From Pseudomonadota bacterium (GTDB lineage Bacteria; Pseudomonadota; Gammaproteobacteria; Burkholderiales; Burkholderiaceae_C): a stretch of DNA of 57,650 nucleotides. Both the position numbers and the translations under genes were made by a program. The stretch lies in the NCBI GenBank assembly GCA_021846025.1, contig JAJZDV010000002.1, forward strand, positions 1 through 57,650, written 5' to 3'. The notes below the pieces were generated by a model. The model searched no databases, had not been told where the DNA came from, and saw only the letters and a list, made by a program, of their open reading frames with translations. Of this stretch, positions 36,788 through 44,912 are shown one piece after another; positions within the stretch are counted from its first letter, which is position 1, and every line of letters begins with the position of its first letter.

Positions 36788-37048
36788 TCAGTTTCCGGGC
36801 GAGCGGTCGCCTGCATAGGGCTTGAGTTCGGCGCCGTCCAGGATCTGGATCTGCTGCTCGACCGATTCCAGCTTCTCGCGGCAGTAACGCAGCAGGGTCG
36901 ATCCACGCTGATAAGACTTGAGCATGTCGTCCAGGCTCATCTGTCCGGATTCAAGCTGCAGGACAAGCCGCTCCAGTTCCACGACAGCCTGCTCATAGCT
37001 TTCAGGAGGACCATCGGCTTGGATGGGTTTGCGCGTGCTGGCATTCAT
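36788..37048 (-). CDS. xseB: Exodeoxyribonuclease VII small subunit
   Basis: XseB is the small subunit that coats the large subunit of exonuclease VII, a single-strand DNase. The 86-residue protein has the family core [20 protein letters not shown] followed by [20 protein letters not shown], mostly a helical coiled-coil. It is the first gene of the xseB-ispA-dxs set and is divergent from the Rieske oxygenase. xseA is not in the window. Confidence 0.95.
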   Translation of the reverse strand: MNASTRKPIQADGPPESYEQAVVELERLVLQLESGQMSLDDMLKSYQRGSTLLRYCREKLESVEQQIQILDGAELKPYAGDRSPGN

Positions 37049-37136
37049 GCGAGTGGTTGCGTCACCGCTGGCCTGGCTCTCCGGGCCTGGCGGCTCGGCT
37101 CAAGGCGGCGGATCGTGATGAGGTTTCGAGATGAAT

Positions 37137-37142
37137 ATTTTA
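37137..37142 (-). promoter_or_regulatory. Possible -10 element of xseB-ispA-dxs
   Basis: TAAAAT on the minus strand inside an A/T-rich patch (CATAAAATATTCAT), about 90 bases before the xseB ATG. No strong -35 was found. Confidence 0.35.
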
Positions 37143-37200
37143 TGGGCAGCGGCGAAACACAGGGCCCGCAGGCTCCTCAACCCCCTCGGCGGGTCCGGTC

Positions 37201-37206
37201 TAGAAT
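37201..37206 (+). promoter_or_regulatory. Possible -10 element of the Rieske oxygenase gene
   Basis: TAGAAT followed by CGCCCGGCCG, 47 bases before the ATG. The same hexamer with a CG-rich downstream stretch precedes pgi and, as TAAAAT, the DUF2782 gene. The -35 is unclear. Confidence 0.4.
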
Positions 37207-37253
37207 CGCCCGGCCGTTTATGGATTGATTTTTCAGGAGATGACAAGCCCATC

Positions 37254-38387
37254 ATGTCGGATTTGAGTGTGCATCTGGCCCCGAGCAAAACCCAACTGCC
37301 GGTCACGGCATATTTTGACGTCGAGCTGTATGCGAAGGAGAAACAACTCATCTTCGATGCCGGGCCCCGCTATCTCGGACATGAACTGGCCGTGCCCGAC
37401 GCTGGAGACTATTTCGCGCTGCCCCAGGAAGGTGAAGGCCGCGTCTTGCTGCGCAGCGCCCAGGGCGCTGTGGACTTGCTCTCCAACGTCTGCCGCCATC
37501 GCCAGGCCGTGATGCTCAAGGGCCGTGGCCATACGGGGCGCAACATCGTGTGTCCGCTGCACCGCTGGACCTACGAGCTTGACGGCGAGTTGATCGGCGC
37601 GCCGCACTTCGCACAGGATCCGTGTCTGCATCTGCAGCGCTACGCCCGCCCGCAGCGATGGAACGGCCTGCTGTTCGAGCGCAACGGCTTCGACGTCTCC
37701 AGCGCACTCCGGGGGCTGGACAAACCACAGGCTTTTGATTTCAGCGGCCATGTGCTCGACCACATCGAACACCATGTCTGCGACTACAACTGGAAGACCT
37801 TCATCGAGGTCTATCTGGAGGACTACCACGTCGGCCCCTTTCACCCCGGTCTCGGTCAGTTCGTGACTTGCGACGACCTGGCCTGGCAGTTCGGCACCGA
37901 GTTCAGCGTGCAGACGGTCGGCATCAACAATGCGCTGCGCAAGGCCGGCAGCGCGGCCTATGCCAAGTGGCACGAGGCGGTGCTGAATTTCCGCGGCGGC
38001 GTGCCGCCCGAGCATGGCGCCATCTGGCTCACGCTCTACCCCAACATCATGGTGGAGTGGTACCCCCATGTGCTGGTGGTGTCGGCGCTGCATCCACTGG
38101 GGCCGCAGAAAACCATGAATGTGGTGGAGTTCTACTACCCCGAGGAAATTGCGGCGTTCGAACGCGACTTCATCGAGGCCGAACGCGCCGCTTACATGGA
38201 AACCTGTGTCGAGGACGACGAGATCGCTCTGCGCATGGACGCCGGGCGTCGCGCGCTGATGCAGCGCGGCGACGACCAGGCCGGGCCGTACCAGTCACCG
38301 CTGGAAGACGGCATGCGGCATTTCCACGAGTGGTACCGGAGCAAGCTGGGTCTGCCCTGGAGCCTGAACAAGCCCGAGGATGCCTGA
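37254..38387 (+). CDS. Rieske-type non-heme iron oxygenase, alpha subunit
   Basis: The 377-residue protein has a Rieske [2Fe-2S] domain with C80, H82 (NVCRHRQAV) and C100, H103 (VCPLHRWTY), and a catalytic domain with DYNWKTFIEVYLEDYHVGPF. The mononuclear-iron ligands are H192 and H197. At the position of the usual bridging Asp (three before the first His) stands E189, as in carnitine/choline-type Rieske oxygenases, although D190 is next to it. No reductase or ferredoxin gene is adjacent. The track start 37131 adds 41 unrelated residues; the ATG at 37254 has AGGAG about 14 bases upstream. It is divergent from xseB-ispA-dxs and closely followed by a sulfurtransferase gene. Substrate unknown. 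Confidence 0.88.
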   Translation: MSDLSVHLAPSKTQLPVTAYFDVELYAKEKQLIFDAGPRYLGHELAVPDAGDYFALPQEGEGRVLLRSAQGAVDLLSNVCRHRQAVMLKGRGHTGRNIVCPLHRWTYELDGELIGAPHFAQDPCLHLQRYARPQRWNGLLFERNGFDVSSALRGLDKPQAFDFSGHVLDHIEHHVCDYNWKTFIEVYLEDYHVGPFHPGLGQFVTCDDLAWQFGTEFSVQTVGINNALRKAGSAAYAKWHEAVLNFRGGVPPEHGAIWLTLYPNIMVEWYPHVLVVSALHPLGPQKTMNVVEFYYPEEIAAFERDFIEAERAAYMETCVEDDEIALRMDAGRRALMQRGDDQAGPYQSPLEDGMRHFHEWYRSKLGLPWSLNKPEDA

Positions 38388-38443
38388 TGCTTCAGGCAGC
38401 CTCGGGGGGCATAATCCGAATTCCGAGGCAGCCCGAGCGCAGC

Positions 38444-39331
38444 ATGAGCACATCTCGCGAGACGCATCAACAGACCGCCTCAGCCTACACAACGCTGATT
38501 TCGGTCGCGCAACTGCAGCAAGCTCCAGCCGACGTGTTCGTGGTCGATTGCAGCCACGAACTGTCCGATGCAGGCGCCGGTGGACGCGACTACGCCAGCG
38601 GCCATATCCCCGGCGCCATCCATCTCCATCTCGACCGCGATCTGGCCTCGCTGCCCAACGGCAGCAACGGCCGTCACCCCTTGCCCGACCGCACCGCACT
38701 GGCCGATCTTCTGGCCCGATGGGGCCTGCGGCGCGACCAGCAAGTGGTCGCTTACGACCGCGCCCAAGGCCCCTATGCGGCGCGGCTGTGGTGGCTGTTG
38801 CGCTGGCTGGGTCACAACGCGGTGGCGGTGCTGGATGGTGGCTGGCAGTCCTGGGTGGCGGCAGGAGGAGCGGTGCAGACCCCTGGCCCCGCGCCGGTGC
38901 AGCGCGGCGATTTCGCCCCCGGCCCGAGCCTGGCACGGTTTGTGAACCTCGACGACATCGTCGCCAATCTGCAGCATCAGCAACGCCTGCTGGTGGATGC
39001 CCGTTCGCTGCAGCGCTACGGCGGCGATGGCGAGACTCTGGACCCCAGGGCCGGTCACATCCCCGGCGCCGTTTGCCGTTTTTTCCGCGACAACCTGACC
39101 GACGATGGCCACTTCAAGCCAGCGCTGGAGTTGCGCACCGAATGGCTGGTGCTGCTGGGCAAACGCAAACCGCATGAGATCGTGAACCAGTGCGGTTCGG
39201 GCGTCTCCGCCTGCCACAACATCCTGGCGCTGGAGCATGCCGGGCTGGGTGGCTCGGCCTTGTATCCGGGATCGTGGAGCGAATGGTGCGCGGACCCGGA
39301 CCGTCCGATGGTCCGCGGCACCGAACCGTAG
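38444..39331 (+). CDS. sseA: Tandem-rhodanese sulfurtransferase, 3-mercaptopyruvate type
   Basis: A two-domain rhodanese family enzyme that moves sulfane sulfur from a donor to an acceptor. The first, inactive domain spans about residues 18-142; the second has the active-site loop QCGSGVSACHN with C250. CGSGV(T/S)A is the loop of 3-mercaptopyruvate sulfurtransferases rather than thiosulfate sulfurtransferases (CRxGxT). 295 residues. An in-frame ATG at 38387 overlaps the Rieske stop (TGATG), has a GAGG upstream and would add 19 residues; a CATAAT at 38410-38415 could instead be a -10 for the shorter form. The pairing with the Rieske gene suggests cotranscription. Confidence 0.87.
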   Translation: MSTSRETHQQTASAYTTLISVAQLQQAPADVFVVDCSHELSDAGAGGRDYASGHIPGAIHLHLDRDLASLPNGSNGRHPLPDRTALADLLARWGLRRDQQVVAYDRAQGPYAARLWWLLRWLGHNAVAVLDGGWQSWVAAGGAVQTPGPAPVQRGDFAPGPSLARFVNLDDIVANLQHQQRLLVDARSLQRYGGDGETLDPRAGHIPGAVCRFFRDNLTDDGHFKPALELRTEWLVLLGKRKPHEIVNQCGSGVSACHNILALEHAGLGGSALYPGSWSEWCADPDRPMVRGTEP

Positions 39332-39390
39332 GCTTCGTCCGCTGCGTCCCGGGGTTGAATCAGCCAGCCCGAATCCAGCTCTGACAAAGT

Positions 39391-39404
39391 TTGCACCAGA
39401 TCAA
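39391..39404 (+). promoter_or_regulatory. FNR/Anr-like binding site upstream of the usp pair
   Basis: TTGCACCAGATCAA compared with the FNR consensus TTGAT-N4-ATCAA: the right half is perfect and the left half matches at three of five bases. It lies 70 bases before the first usp ATG; with a -10 near 39427-39432 its centre would be close to -41.5, the position of an activating FNR site. Confidence 0.4.
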
Positions 39405-39473
39405 ACCGCTCGTCAGTTTGACGGCGCAAGATACCGTCGTATTCCGATCTTTCACCCAGGCGAGGAGAACACG

Positions 39474-39908
39474 ATGTACACGACGATTCTGGTTCCCACC
39501 GACGGCTCTGAAACCGGTGCCAAGGCCATCGCTCCAGCGGTGCAACTGGCGAAGCTGTGTGGCGCGTCGATCGTCGGCATGACGGTGACCGACCCCTACC
39601 CGTACTCCGGTCTGGCCGAATCCGTGCCCATCACCGCCGACGCCTACCGCGCCAGTATCGACAAGGCTGCCGAAGCCGCACTCCAGCCCCTGGTCGATGC
39701 CTGCGCGGCGGCCACCCTGGACTGTGAGTGCGTCGTGGCCGAAGATGTCCACCCCTGGAAAGCCATTCTTGATGTGGCCAAGGAAAAGCATTGCGATCTG
39801 GTGGTCATGGCTTCCCATGGCAGACGCGGCATGCAGTCCTTGCTGCTGGGCAGCGAAACACAAAAAATTCTCACGCACTCCCAACTGCATGTTCTTGTGG
39901 TGCGCTGA
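39474..39908 (+). CDS. Universal stress protein, UspA family (first copy)
   Basis: A 144-residue single-domain Usp with the typical start MYTTILVPTDGSETGAKAI, where the Asp and the following loop contact nucleotide, and the C-terminal phosphate-binding loop VVMASHGRRGMQSLLLGSET, suggesting an ATP-binding Usp. The family helps survival under starvation, oxygen limitation and oxidative stress, by ill-defined means. The track start 39237 runs through the sulfurtransferase gene; the ATG at 39474 has a good AGGAG. It is followed after 54 bases by a similar gene. Confidence 0.92.
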   Translation: MYTTILVPTDGSETGAKAIAPAVQLAKLCGASIVGMTVTDPYPYSGLAESVPITADAYRASIDKAAEAALQPLVDACAAATLDCECVVAEDVHPWKAILDVAKEKHCDLVVMASHGRRGMQSLLLGSETQKILTHSQLHVLVVR

Positions 39909-39962
39909 GCCGTGCCTTCAGGACCGTTCGCAGCGTCCGACTCGACACCTCAGGGGATCGCC

Positions 39963-40397
39963 ATGTTCAAACACGTTCTCATCACCACCGACGGATCCGA
40001 GCTTTCCGAGCGCGCCATTCCTCTGGCCGTCGAGCAGGCCAAGCTCAACGGGGCGCGCATCACGGCGGTCTCCGTGGTCGACCTCTACCCCTACATCGGC
40101 GCGATTGAAGTGATGCCCACCGGCATCGAAGGCTGGCAGGAGGCCATTCGCGCGCAGGCGGACGCGGCCGTGCAGAAAGTCTCAGATGCCGCCAAGGCCG
40201 CCGGCATCCCCTGCAACACCGCGGTGCAGGAAGACACCCAGGCCTGGCGCGGGCTTCTGGCCGTGGCCGAACGCGAACACTGCGATCTGGTGGTGATGTC
40301 GTCCCACGGCCGCGGCGGACTGACCTCCGCGCTGCTGGGCAGCCAGACCGCGCGCGTGCTGTCGCACAGCAAACTGCCGGTCCTGGTGGTGCGCTGA
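39963..40397 (+). CDS. Universal stress protein, UspA family (second copy)
   Basis: Also 144 residues, starting MFKHVLITTDGSELSERAIP and ending in the nucleotide loop VVMSSHGRGGLTSALLGSQT then LSHSKLPVLVVR. It is clearly a paralogue of the gene before it: the two align end to end without gaps by eye, sharing EHCDLVVM-type cores. They probably arose by tandem duplication and may form a heterodimer (inference; Usps dimerise). It ends 23 bases from the convergent hydrolase gene. Confidence 0.92.
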   Translation: MFKHVLITTDGSELSERAIPLAVEQAKLNGARITAVSVVDLYPYIGAIEVMPTGIEGWQEAIRAQADAAVQKVSDAAKAAGIPCNTAVQEDTQAWRGLLAVAEREHCDLVVMSSHGRGGLTSALLGSQTARVLSHSKLPVLVVR

Positions 40398-40420
40398 CCG
40401 GGCCCGTTGCCGAGGACAAT

Positions 40421-41407
40421 TCAGCCTTCTCTCGGCGCCGGATCGAGCAGGCCAGGCAGGCTGGCGCAGGCCCCGTCCTGCGGCGGGAATGGCGCCGCCA
40501 GTGCCACGACTTTGTTGTTGTCCAACCAGGCCAGTGCCCGCTTCCAGCCGTCCTTCGCCGCTGCGGCGTTGTAGCTTGAGCGGTAGTCGGCATGAAAGCC
40601 GTGGCCGGCGTCGGGGTAGACCACGATCTCCGAAGCCTTCGCCGCCGGATCACCCTCGGCCAGAGCCTTGCGCATCTCGGCGATGGACTCCTGCGAAATG
40701 CCAGGATCCTTGCCGCCGTAAAGCCCCAGTACCGGCGCTTTCAGGCTCTTCGCGATGTCGATGGGGTTGCGTGGCGTGAGCGGTCCGGTGCTGCCCACCA
40801 ATCGCCCATACCAGGCCACCCCGGCCTGCACCGGCGCATGCGCGCAGTACAGCCAGACGATGCGCCCTCCCCAGCAAAAACCGGTGATGCCCACGTGCCC
40901 GGCCTGGCCGCCGTTGGCAGCAGCCCAGGCGCGGCAGGCGTCGAGGTCTTGCAGCACCTGGGCATCGGGGACCTTGGCGATGACGTTGCTCATCACCTCC
41001 GCAATCGTGCCGTAGGCCATCGGGTCGCCCTGGCGCACGAACAGGTCGGGTGCCAGGGCCAGATAACCCTGGTGCGCGAAACGCCGCGCCACATCGGCGA
41101 TGTAGTCGTGCACGCCGAAGATCTCCGACACGACCAGCACCACCGGCAGATCGGTCTTGCCTTGGGGCTGGGCGCGATAGACCGGAATCTTTTGCCCGCC
41201 GGACTCGATCATCACATCCCCCACCAGCAGTCCTTCACTGCCGGTGTGGATCGCCGTCTGCGCCATCACGGGTCCGGCGGCGGCGGCGAAACCCACCCCC
41301 AGCGCCGTGCGCACGAAGTCGCGCCGCGACACGCCATCGGCACTGCAGCCACCGGGGCCTGCATTCAGCAGACTGTTTCCATCGGTCAGCAAATCCGTCT
41401 TCCACAT
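40421..41407 (-). CDS. Tat-exported dienelactone hydrolase family protein
   Basis: An alpha/beta-hydrolase of the dienelactone hydrolase family. The nucleophile is a Cys in GITGFCWGGRIVW (C178), with the acid in LYGGKDPGIS and the His in PDAGHGFHADY, completing the Cys-Asp-His triad. Residues 27-50 (SRRDFVRTALGVGFAAAAGP then VMAQ) form a twin-arginine signal, so the enzyme is exported folded, whereas classical dienelactone hydrolases are cytosolic. I start at MWKTDLLTDG (41407), preceded by AGGAG. 328 residues. The substrate is unknown. It follows polA on the minus strand after 78 bases. Confidence 0.88.
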   Translation of the reverse strand: MWKTDLLTDGNSLLNAGPGGCSADGVSRRDFVRTALGVGFAAAAGPVMAQTAIHTGSEGLLVGDVMIESGGQKIPVYRAQPQGKTDLPVVLVVSEIFGVHDYIADVARRFAHQGYLALAPDLFVRQGDPMAYGTIAEVMSNVIAKVPDAQVLQDLDACRAWAAANGGQAGHVGITGFCWGGRIVWLYCAHAPVQAGVAWYGRLVGSTGPLTPRNPIDIAKSLKAPVLGLYGGKDPGISQESIAEMRKALAEGDPAAKASEIVVYPDAGHGFHADYRSSYNAAAAKDGWKRALAWLDNNKVVALAAPFPPQDGACASLPGLLDPAPREG

Positions 41408-41485
41408 GCTCGTCTCCTGGGTTGAAGTCTTCCCAGTGTCGGCACATGTTGCAGGATGTGTCAAGACCAGGGGTCAAGGCGCGGC

Positions 41486-44284
41486 TCAATGGGCCAGTTC
41501 CCAATTCAGGCCCATCCCCAGTTCGGCCACCAGAGGCACAGACAACTGCGCCACGCTGGCCATCAGACGCGGAATGTGCTCGCGCACCCAGGGTGCCTCG
41601 TCCTGCGGCACTTCGAGCACCAGTTCGTCGTGCACCTGCATCACCACGCGGCTGCGCCGGCCCTGCTGCGTCAGCGCCCGGTCAACCGCGATCATCGCCA
41701 TCTTGATGAGGTCGGCGGCCGTGCCCTGCATCGGCGCATTGATCGCGGCGCGCTCCGCACCAGCGCGCCGCGGGCCGTTGGGCGAGTTGATCTCGGCCAG
41801 CCACAAGCGCCTGCCGAACACGGTTTCCACATAACCCTGGGCCCTGGCCTGGGCGCGGGTGCGGTCCATGTAGTGCGCCACGCCGGGGTAGCGGGCAAAG
41901 TAGCGGTCGATATAGAGTTGTGCCGCGCTGCGCTCCAGGCCGAGATTGCGCGCCAGCCCGAAGGCGCTCATGCCGTAGATCAGACCGAAATTGATGACCT
42001 TGGCCATGCGCCGCTGATCGCTGCTGACCTCGATGGGGGTGACGCCGAAGATTTCGGCCGCGGTGGCGCGGTGGATGTCTTCCCCCTGCGCAAATGCCTC
42101 GAGCAGGCCCGCATCCTGCGACAGATGGGCCATGATGCGCAGTTCGATTTGCGAATAGTCGCTCGATGCGATGAACCAACCCTCGGGCGCGACGAAGGCC
42201 TCACGGATGCGCCGCCCCTGGGACGTGCGCACCGGGATGTTCTGCAAATTGGGATCATTGGACGCCAGCCGCCCGGTCACGGCCACGGCCTGGGCATAGT
42301 TGGTGTGCACCCGCCCCGTGGCCGGGTTGATCATCAGCGGCAGCTTTTCGGTGTAGGTGCTCTTGAGCTTGGCCAAGCTGCGATGCTCGAGAATGACCTT
42401 GGGCAGCGGATAGTCTTCCGCCAGTTTCTCCAGCACTTCCTCATCGGTCGAGGGGGCGCCGCCAGCGGTTTTTTTCTGCACCGGCAGGTGCAGACGGTCG
42501 AACAGGATTTCACCGATCTGCTTGGGACTGCCCAGATTGAACGGCCCACCCGCCAGTTCGTGGGCCTGGGCCTCGAGCCGGTGAATTTCCCGCCCGAGTT
42601 CGGTGCTCTGCGTCCGCAGCGCGTCGCCATCCACCAGCACGCCGATGCGCTCCATGCGCTGCAAAACTTCGCTCACCTGCAGTTCCAGTGCATAGATGCG
42701 GCCGAGCCCGGCGTCGGCTTCGATGCGCGGCCACAGCAGTTGGTGGACCTGCAGGCACAGGTCGGAATCCTCGCCGCTGTAGCGTGTGGCGATGTCCAGA
42801 TCGACCTGGTCGAAGGTGATGGCCTTGGCGCCCTTGCCGCAGACCTGCTCGTAGCTCAAGGTGTCGTCACGGCCGAGATGGCGCGCCACCAGGCTGTCGA
42901 GGCCATGTGGTTTGTGCGCCTCCAGCACATAACTCTGCAGCAGGGTGTCGTGGGCGTAGCCGCGCACGGCAATGCCGGCATTGGCCAGCACATGCCGGTC
43001 GTACTTGCTGTTCTGGCCGAGCTTGGGTCGGTCGGCGTTTTCCAGCCAGGGCCTGAGCCGCGCCAGCACTTCGTCCAGCGGCAGTTGCGGCGGCGCATCC
43101 GCGTAGCGGTGCGCGAGGGCAATGTAAGCGGCTTCGCCAGGCTGCACGCACAGCGAGATGCCCACCAGGCGCGCACGCATCGGGTCGAGCGAATCGGTCT
43201 CGGTATCGATGGCCGTGAGCGCGGCGGCATCGATGCGCGCCAGCCAGTCGTCGAACTGGGACCAGGTCAGCACGCCGGTGTAACGGCCGGGCAAGCGCGC
43301 GGAGGTTGCCGCTGCGTGATCCGCGGCGAGGGTGGGCTGCTCTGGCGCGCAGGTCGCTGCATCCGCCAGCAGTGAGGCTTGCGCGGCCGGGTGCGCCGCC
43401 TGCAAGGCGTGGGTGAATTTTTTCAGGCCGTAGCGCGTGAAAAAAGGCAGCAGCCCGGCGGCGTTTTCGGGCGTGAGTTCCAGGTCGGCCTGAATGTTGC
43501 GGGCGTAGCCGTCCAGATCGCAATCGGTGGCGATGGTGACCAGCTTGCGCGCCGTGGGCAGCCAGTCCAGGGCGTCACGCAGGCTCTGGCCGACGGCACC
43601 GGCAATCGCGTCGGCGTTGGCCATGACACCGTCGAGCGAGCCGTATTGGTTCAGCCATTTCACCGCCGTTTTCGGCCCCACCTTGTTCACGCCGGGCACG
43701 TTGTCGACGGCGTCGCCCACCAGACTGAGGTAATCGACGATGCGCTCGGGTGGCACGCCGAATTTGGCGCGCACGCCGGCAACGTCCTGCACCTCGTTGC
43801 TCATGGTGTTGACCAAGGTGATGTGGTCGTTCACCAGTTGCGCCAGGTCCTTGTCGCCGGTGGACACCAGGGTGCGCAGCCCCAGGGCATGCGCGCGCAC
43901 GGCAAGGGTGCCGATGACGTCGTCAGCCTCCACTCCAGGCACCTCCAGCAGCGGCCAGCCCATCAGCCGAACCGCCTCGTGAATGATGCCGATCTGTTGC
44001 GCCAGCTCGGGCGGCATCGGTGCGCGCTGCGCCTTGTAGCTGGCGTACATGGCATCGCGGAAGGTGGGGCCTTTGGCGTCGAACACGCAAGCCGCAAAGC
44101 GGTAGCCCTTGGCCGGAGGGTACTGCTCACGCAGACGCCGCAACATGGCCACCATGCCGTACAGCGCGCCGGTGGGTTCACCCTGCGGGCTGCGCAAATC
44201 GGGCATGGCATGGAAGGCGCGGTAGAGGTAGCTGGAGCCATCCACCAGCAGCAAGATCGTGGCGTCATCGGGTCGGGTCGTCAT
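41486..44284 (-). CDS. polA: DNA polymerase I
   Basis: PolA fills gaps and removes RNA primers. All three activities look intact in the 932-residue protein: the 5' nuclease domain (LLLVDGSSYLYRAFHAMPDL, then VEADDVIGTLAVRA), the 3'-5' exonuclease with its acidic DTETDSLDPMRARLVG and YSGEDSDLCLQV, and the polymerase with motif A DYSQIELRIMAHLS, the O-helix RRMAKVINFGLIYGMSAFGL and motif C VMQVHDELVLEVP. I start at MTTRPDDATILLL (44284); the track start adds nine residues. It is divergent from the DUF2782-thrB operon, as in other Burkholderiales. Confidence 0.97.
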   Translation of the reverse strand: MTTRPDDATILLLVDGSSYLYRAFHAMPDLRSPQGEPTGALYGMVAMLRRLREQYPPAKGYRFAACVFDAKGPTFRDAMYASYKAQRAPMPPELAQQIGIIHEAVRLMGWPLLEVPGVEADDVIGTLAVRAHALGLRTLVSTGDKDLAQLVNDHITLVNTMSNEVQDVAGVRAKFGVPPERIVDYLSLVGDAVDNVPGVNKVGPKTAVKWLNQYGSLDGVMANADAIAGAVGQSLRDALDWLPTARKLVTIATDCDLDGYARNIQADLELTPENAAGLLPFFTRYGLKKFTHALQAAHPAAQASLLADAATCAPEQPTLAADHAAATSARLPGRYTGVLTWSQFDDWLARIDAAALTAIDTETDSLDPMRARLVGISLCVQPGEAAYIALAHRYADAPPQLPLDEVLARLRPWLENADRPKLGQNSKYDRHVLANAGIAVRGYAHDTLLQSYVLEAHKPHGLDSLVARHLGRDDTLSYEQVCGKGAKAITFDQVDLDIATRYSGEDSDLCLQVHQLLWPRIEADAGLGRIYALELQVSEVLQRMERIGVLVDGDALRTQSTELGREIHRLEAQAHELAGGPFNLGSPKQIGEILFDRLHLPVQKKTAGGAPSTDEEVLEKLAEDYPLPKVILEHRSLAKLKSTYTEKLPLMINPATGRVHTNYAQAVAVTGRLASNDPNLQNIPVRTSQGRRIREAFVAPEGWFIASSDYSQIELRIMAHLSQDAGLLEAFAQGEDIHRATAAEIFGVTPIEVSSDQRRMAKVINFGLIYGMSAFGLARNLGLERSAAQLYIDRYFARYPGVAHYMDRTRAQARAQGYVETVFGRRLWLAEINSPNGPRRAGAERAAINAPMQGTAADLIKMAMIAVDRALTQQGRRSRVVMQVHDELVLEVPQDEAPWVREHIPRLMASVAQLSVPLVAELGMGLNWELAH

Positions 44285-44381
44285 GGATGCGATTATCGGC
44301 TGCTGCCGCACCTGGGCGTGCCGCCCGGGACCGGCCCGAGGCTGCCATGCCGCGGCGTCGGCAGCGGGATGATCCGGCCGT

Positions 44382-44387
44382 TAAAAT
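44382..44387 (+). promoter_or_regulatory. Possible -10 element of the DUF2782-thrB operon
   Basis: TAAAAT followed by CGGCCG and, 7 bases after the hexamer, by the ATG of the DUF2782 gene. If real, the transcript would be leaderless or the second in-frame ATG at 44410 would be used. Confidence 0.35.
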
Positions 44388-44394
44388 CGGCCGC

Positions 44395-44787
44395 ATGAAA
44401 ATTCCCCGCATGGCCGTACGAATCGCCGCACAGTTCGCCACGTGCTCGGCTTTGCTGTCCTTGCCCGGTTGGGGCAGCGCGCAAGCCTGGGCACAGACAC
44501 CCGCGCCTGCGAGTTCCTCCCCGCGCAGCGGCCTGTCGCCGGCAGCGCGCCTGGCCGACACGCAACCCGCGCCGAAATTTCCCGAGCCGGTGGTGCGCAA
44601 CCACGTGACGCAAGACCGCTCGGTCCGCATTCAGGAGCAACAGGTGCGCGGAGCCACCACCCAAATTCACGTGCAGCCGCTGCATGGCGGACCTGCCTAC
44701 AGCATCGTGCCGCCCGATGCATCGTCCAGCACCGATCCGGCCAACATGCAGGGCCGCATGCAGTGGACCATCGGCACGTTCAAATGA
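44395..44787 (+). CDS. DUF2782 family exported protein
   Basis: A 130-residue protein with an N-terminal signal (MAVRIAAQFATCSALLSLPG, cleavage likely after AWA) and a short conserved core, VRIQEQQVRGATTQIHVQPL then GGPAYSIVP, that I recognise as DUF2782, a family of unknown function found upstream of homoserine kinase in betaproteobacteria. The middle is Ser/Pro/Ala-rich. Two ATGs (44395, 44410) are possible. It is probably periplasmic and cotranscribed with thrB. Confidence 0.82.
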   Translation: MKIPRMAVRIAAQFATCSALLSLPGWGSAQAWAQTPAPASSSPRSGLSPAARLADTQPAPKFPEPVVRNHVTQDRSVRIQEQQVRGATTQIHVQPLHGGPAYSIVPPDASSSTDPANMQGRMQWTIGTFK

Positions 44788-44912
44788 GGATTGGCCGCTC
44801 CCCAGGCCAGTGCCTGCAGCGATCCCCCTCGCCTTCCTCCGCCACATCGCCACGTCGTCATCGTTGAGCAAGGCGGCCTCGCCGGCAGCATGAACACCCC
44901 GCATTGACCCCC

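Noticed and set aside
37240-37266. Eight-codon frame MTSPSCRI between the Rieske ribosome-binding site and its start
   Set aside because: Its ATG directly abuts the AGGAG, which is too close for initiation, and the peptide has no regulatory amino-acid run.
43379-44398. 339-codon plus-strand frame opposite polA
   Set aside because: Antisense shadow of the polA nuclease domain, His/Gln/Gly-rich, with no motif.
44890-44907. Five-codon frame MNTPH just before thrB, considered as a threonine attenuation leader
   Set aside because: It has a single Thr codon, no run of Thr/Ile codons and no alternative hairpins with a T-run.
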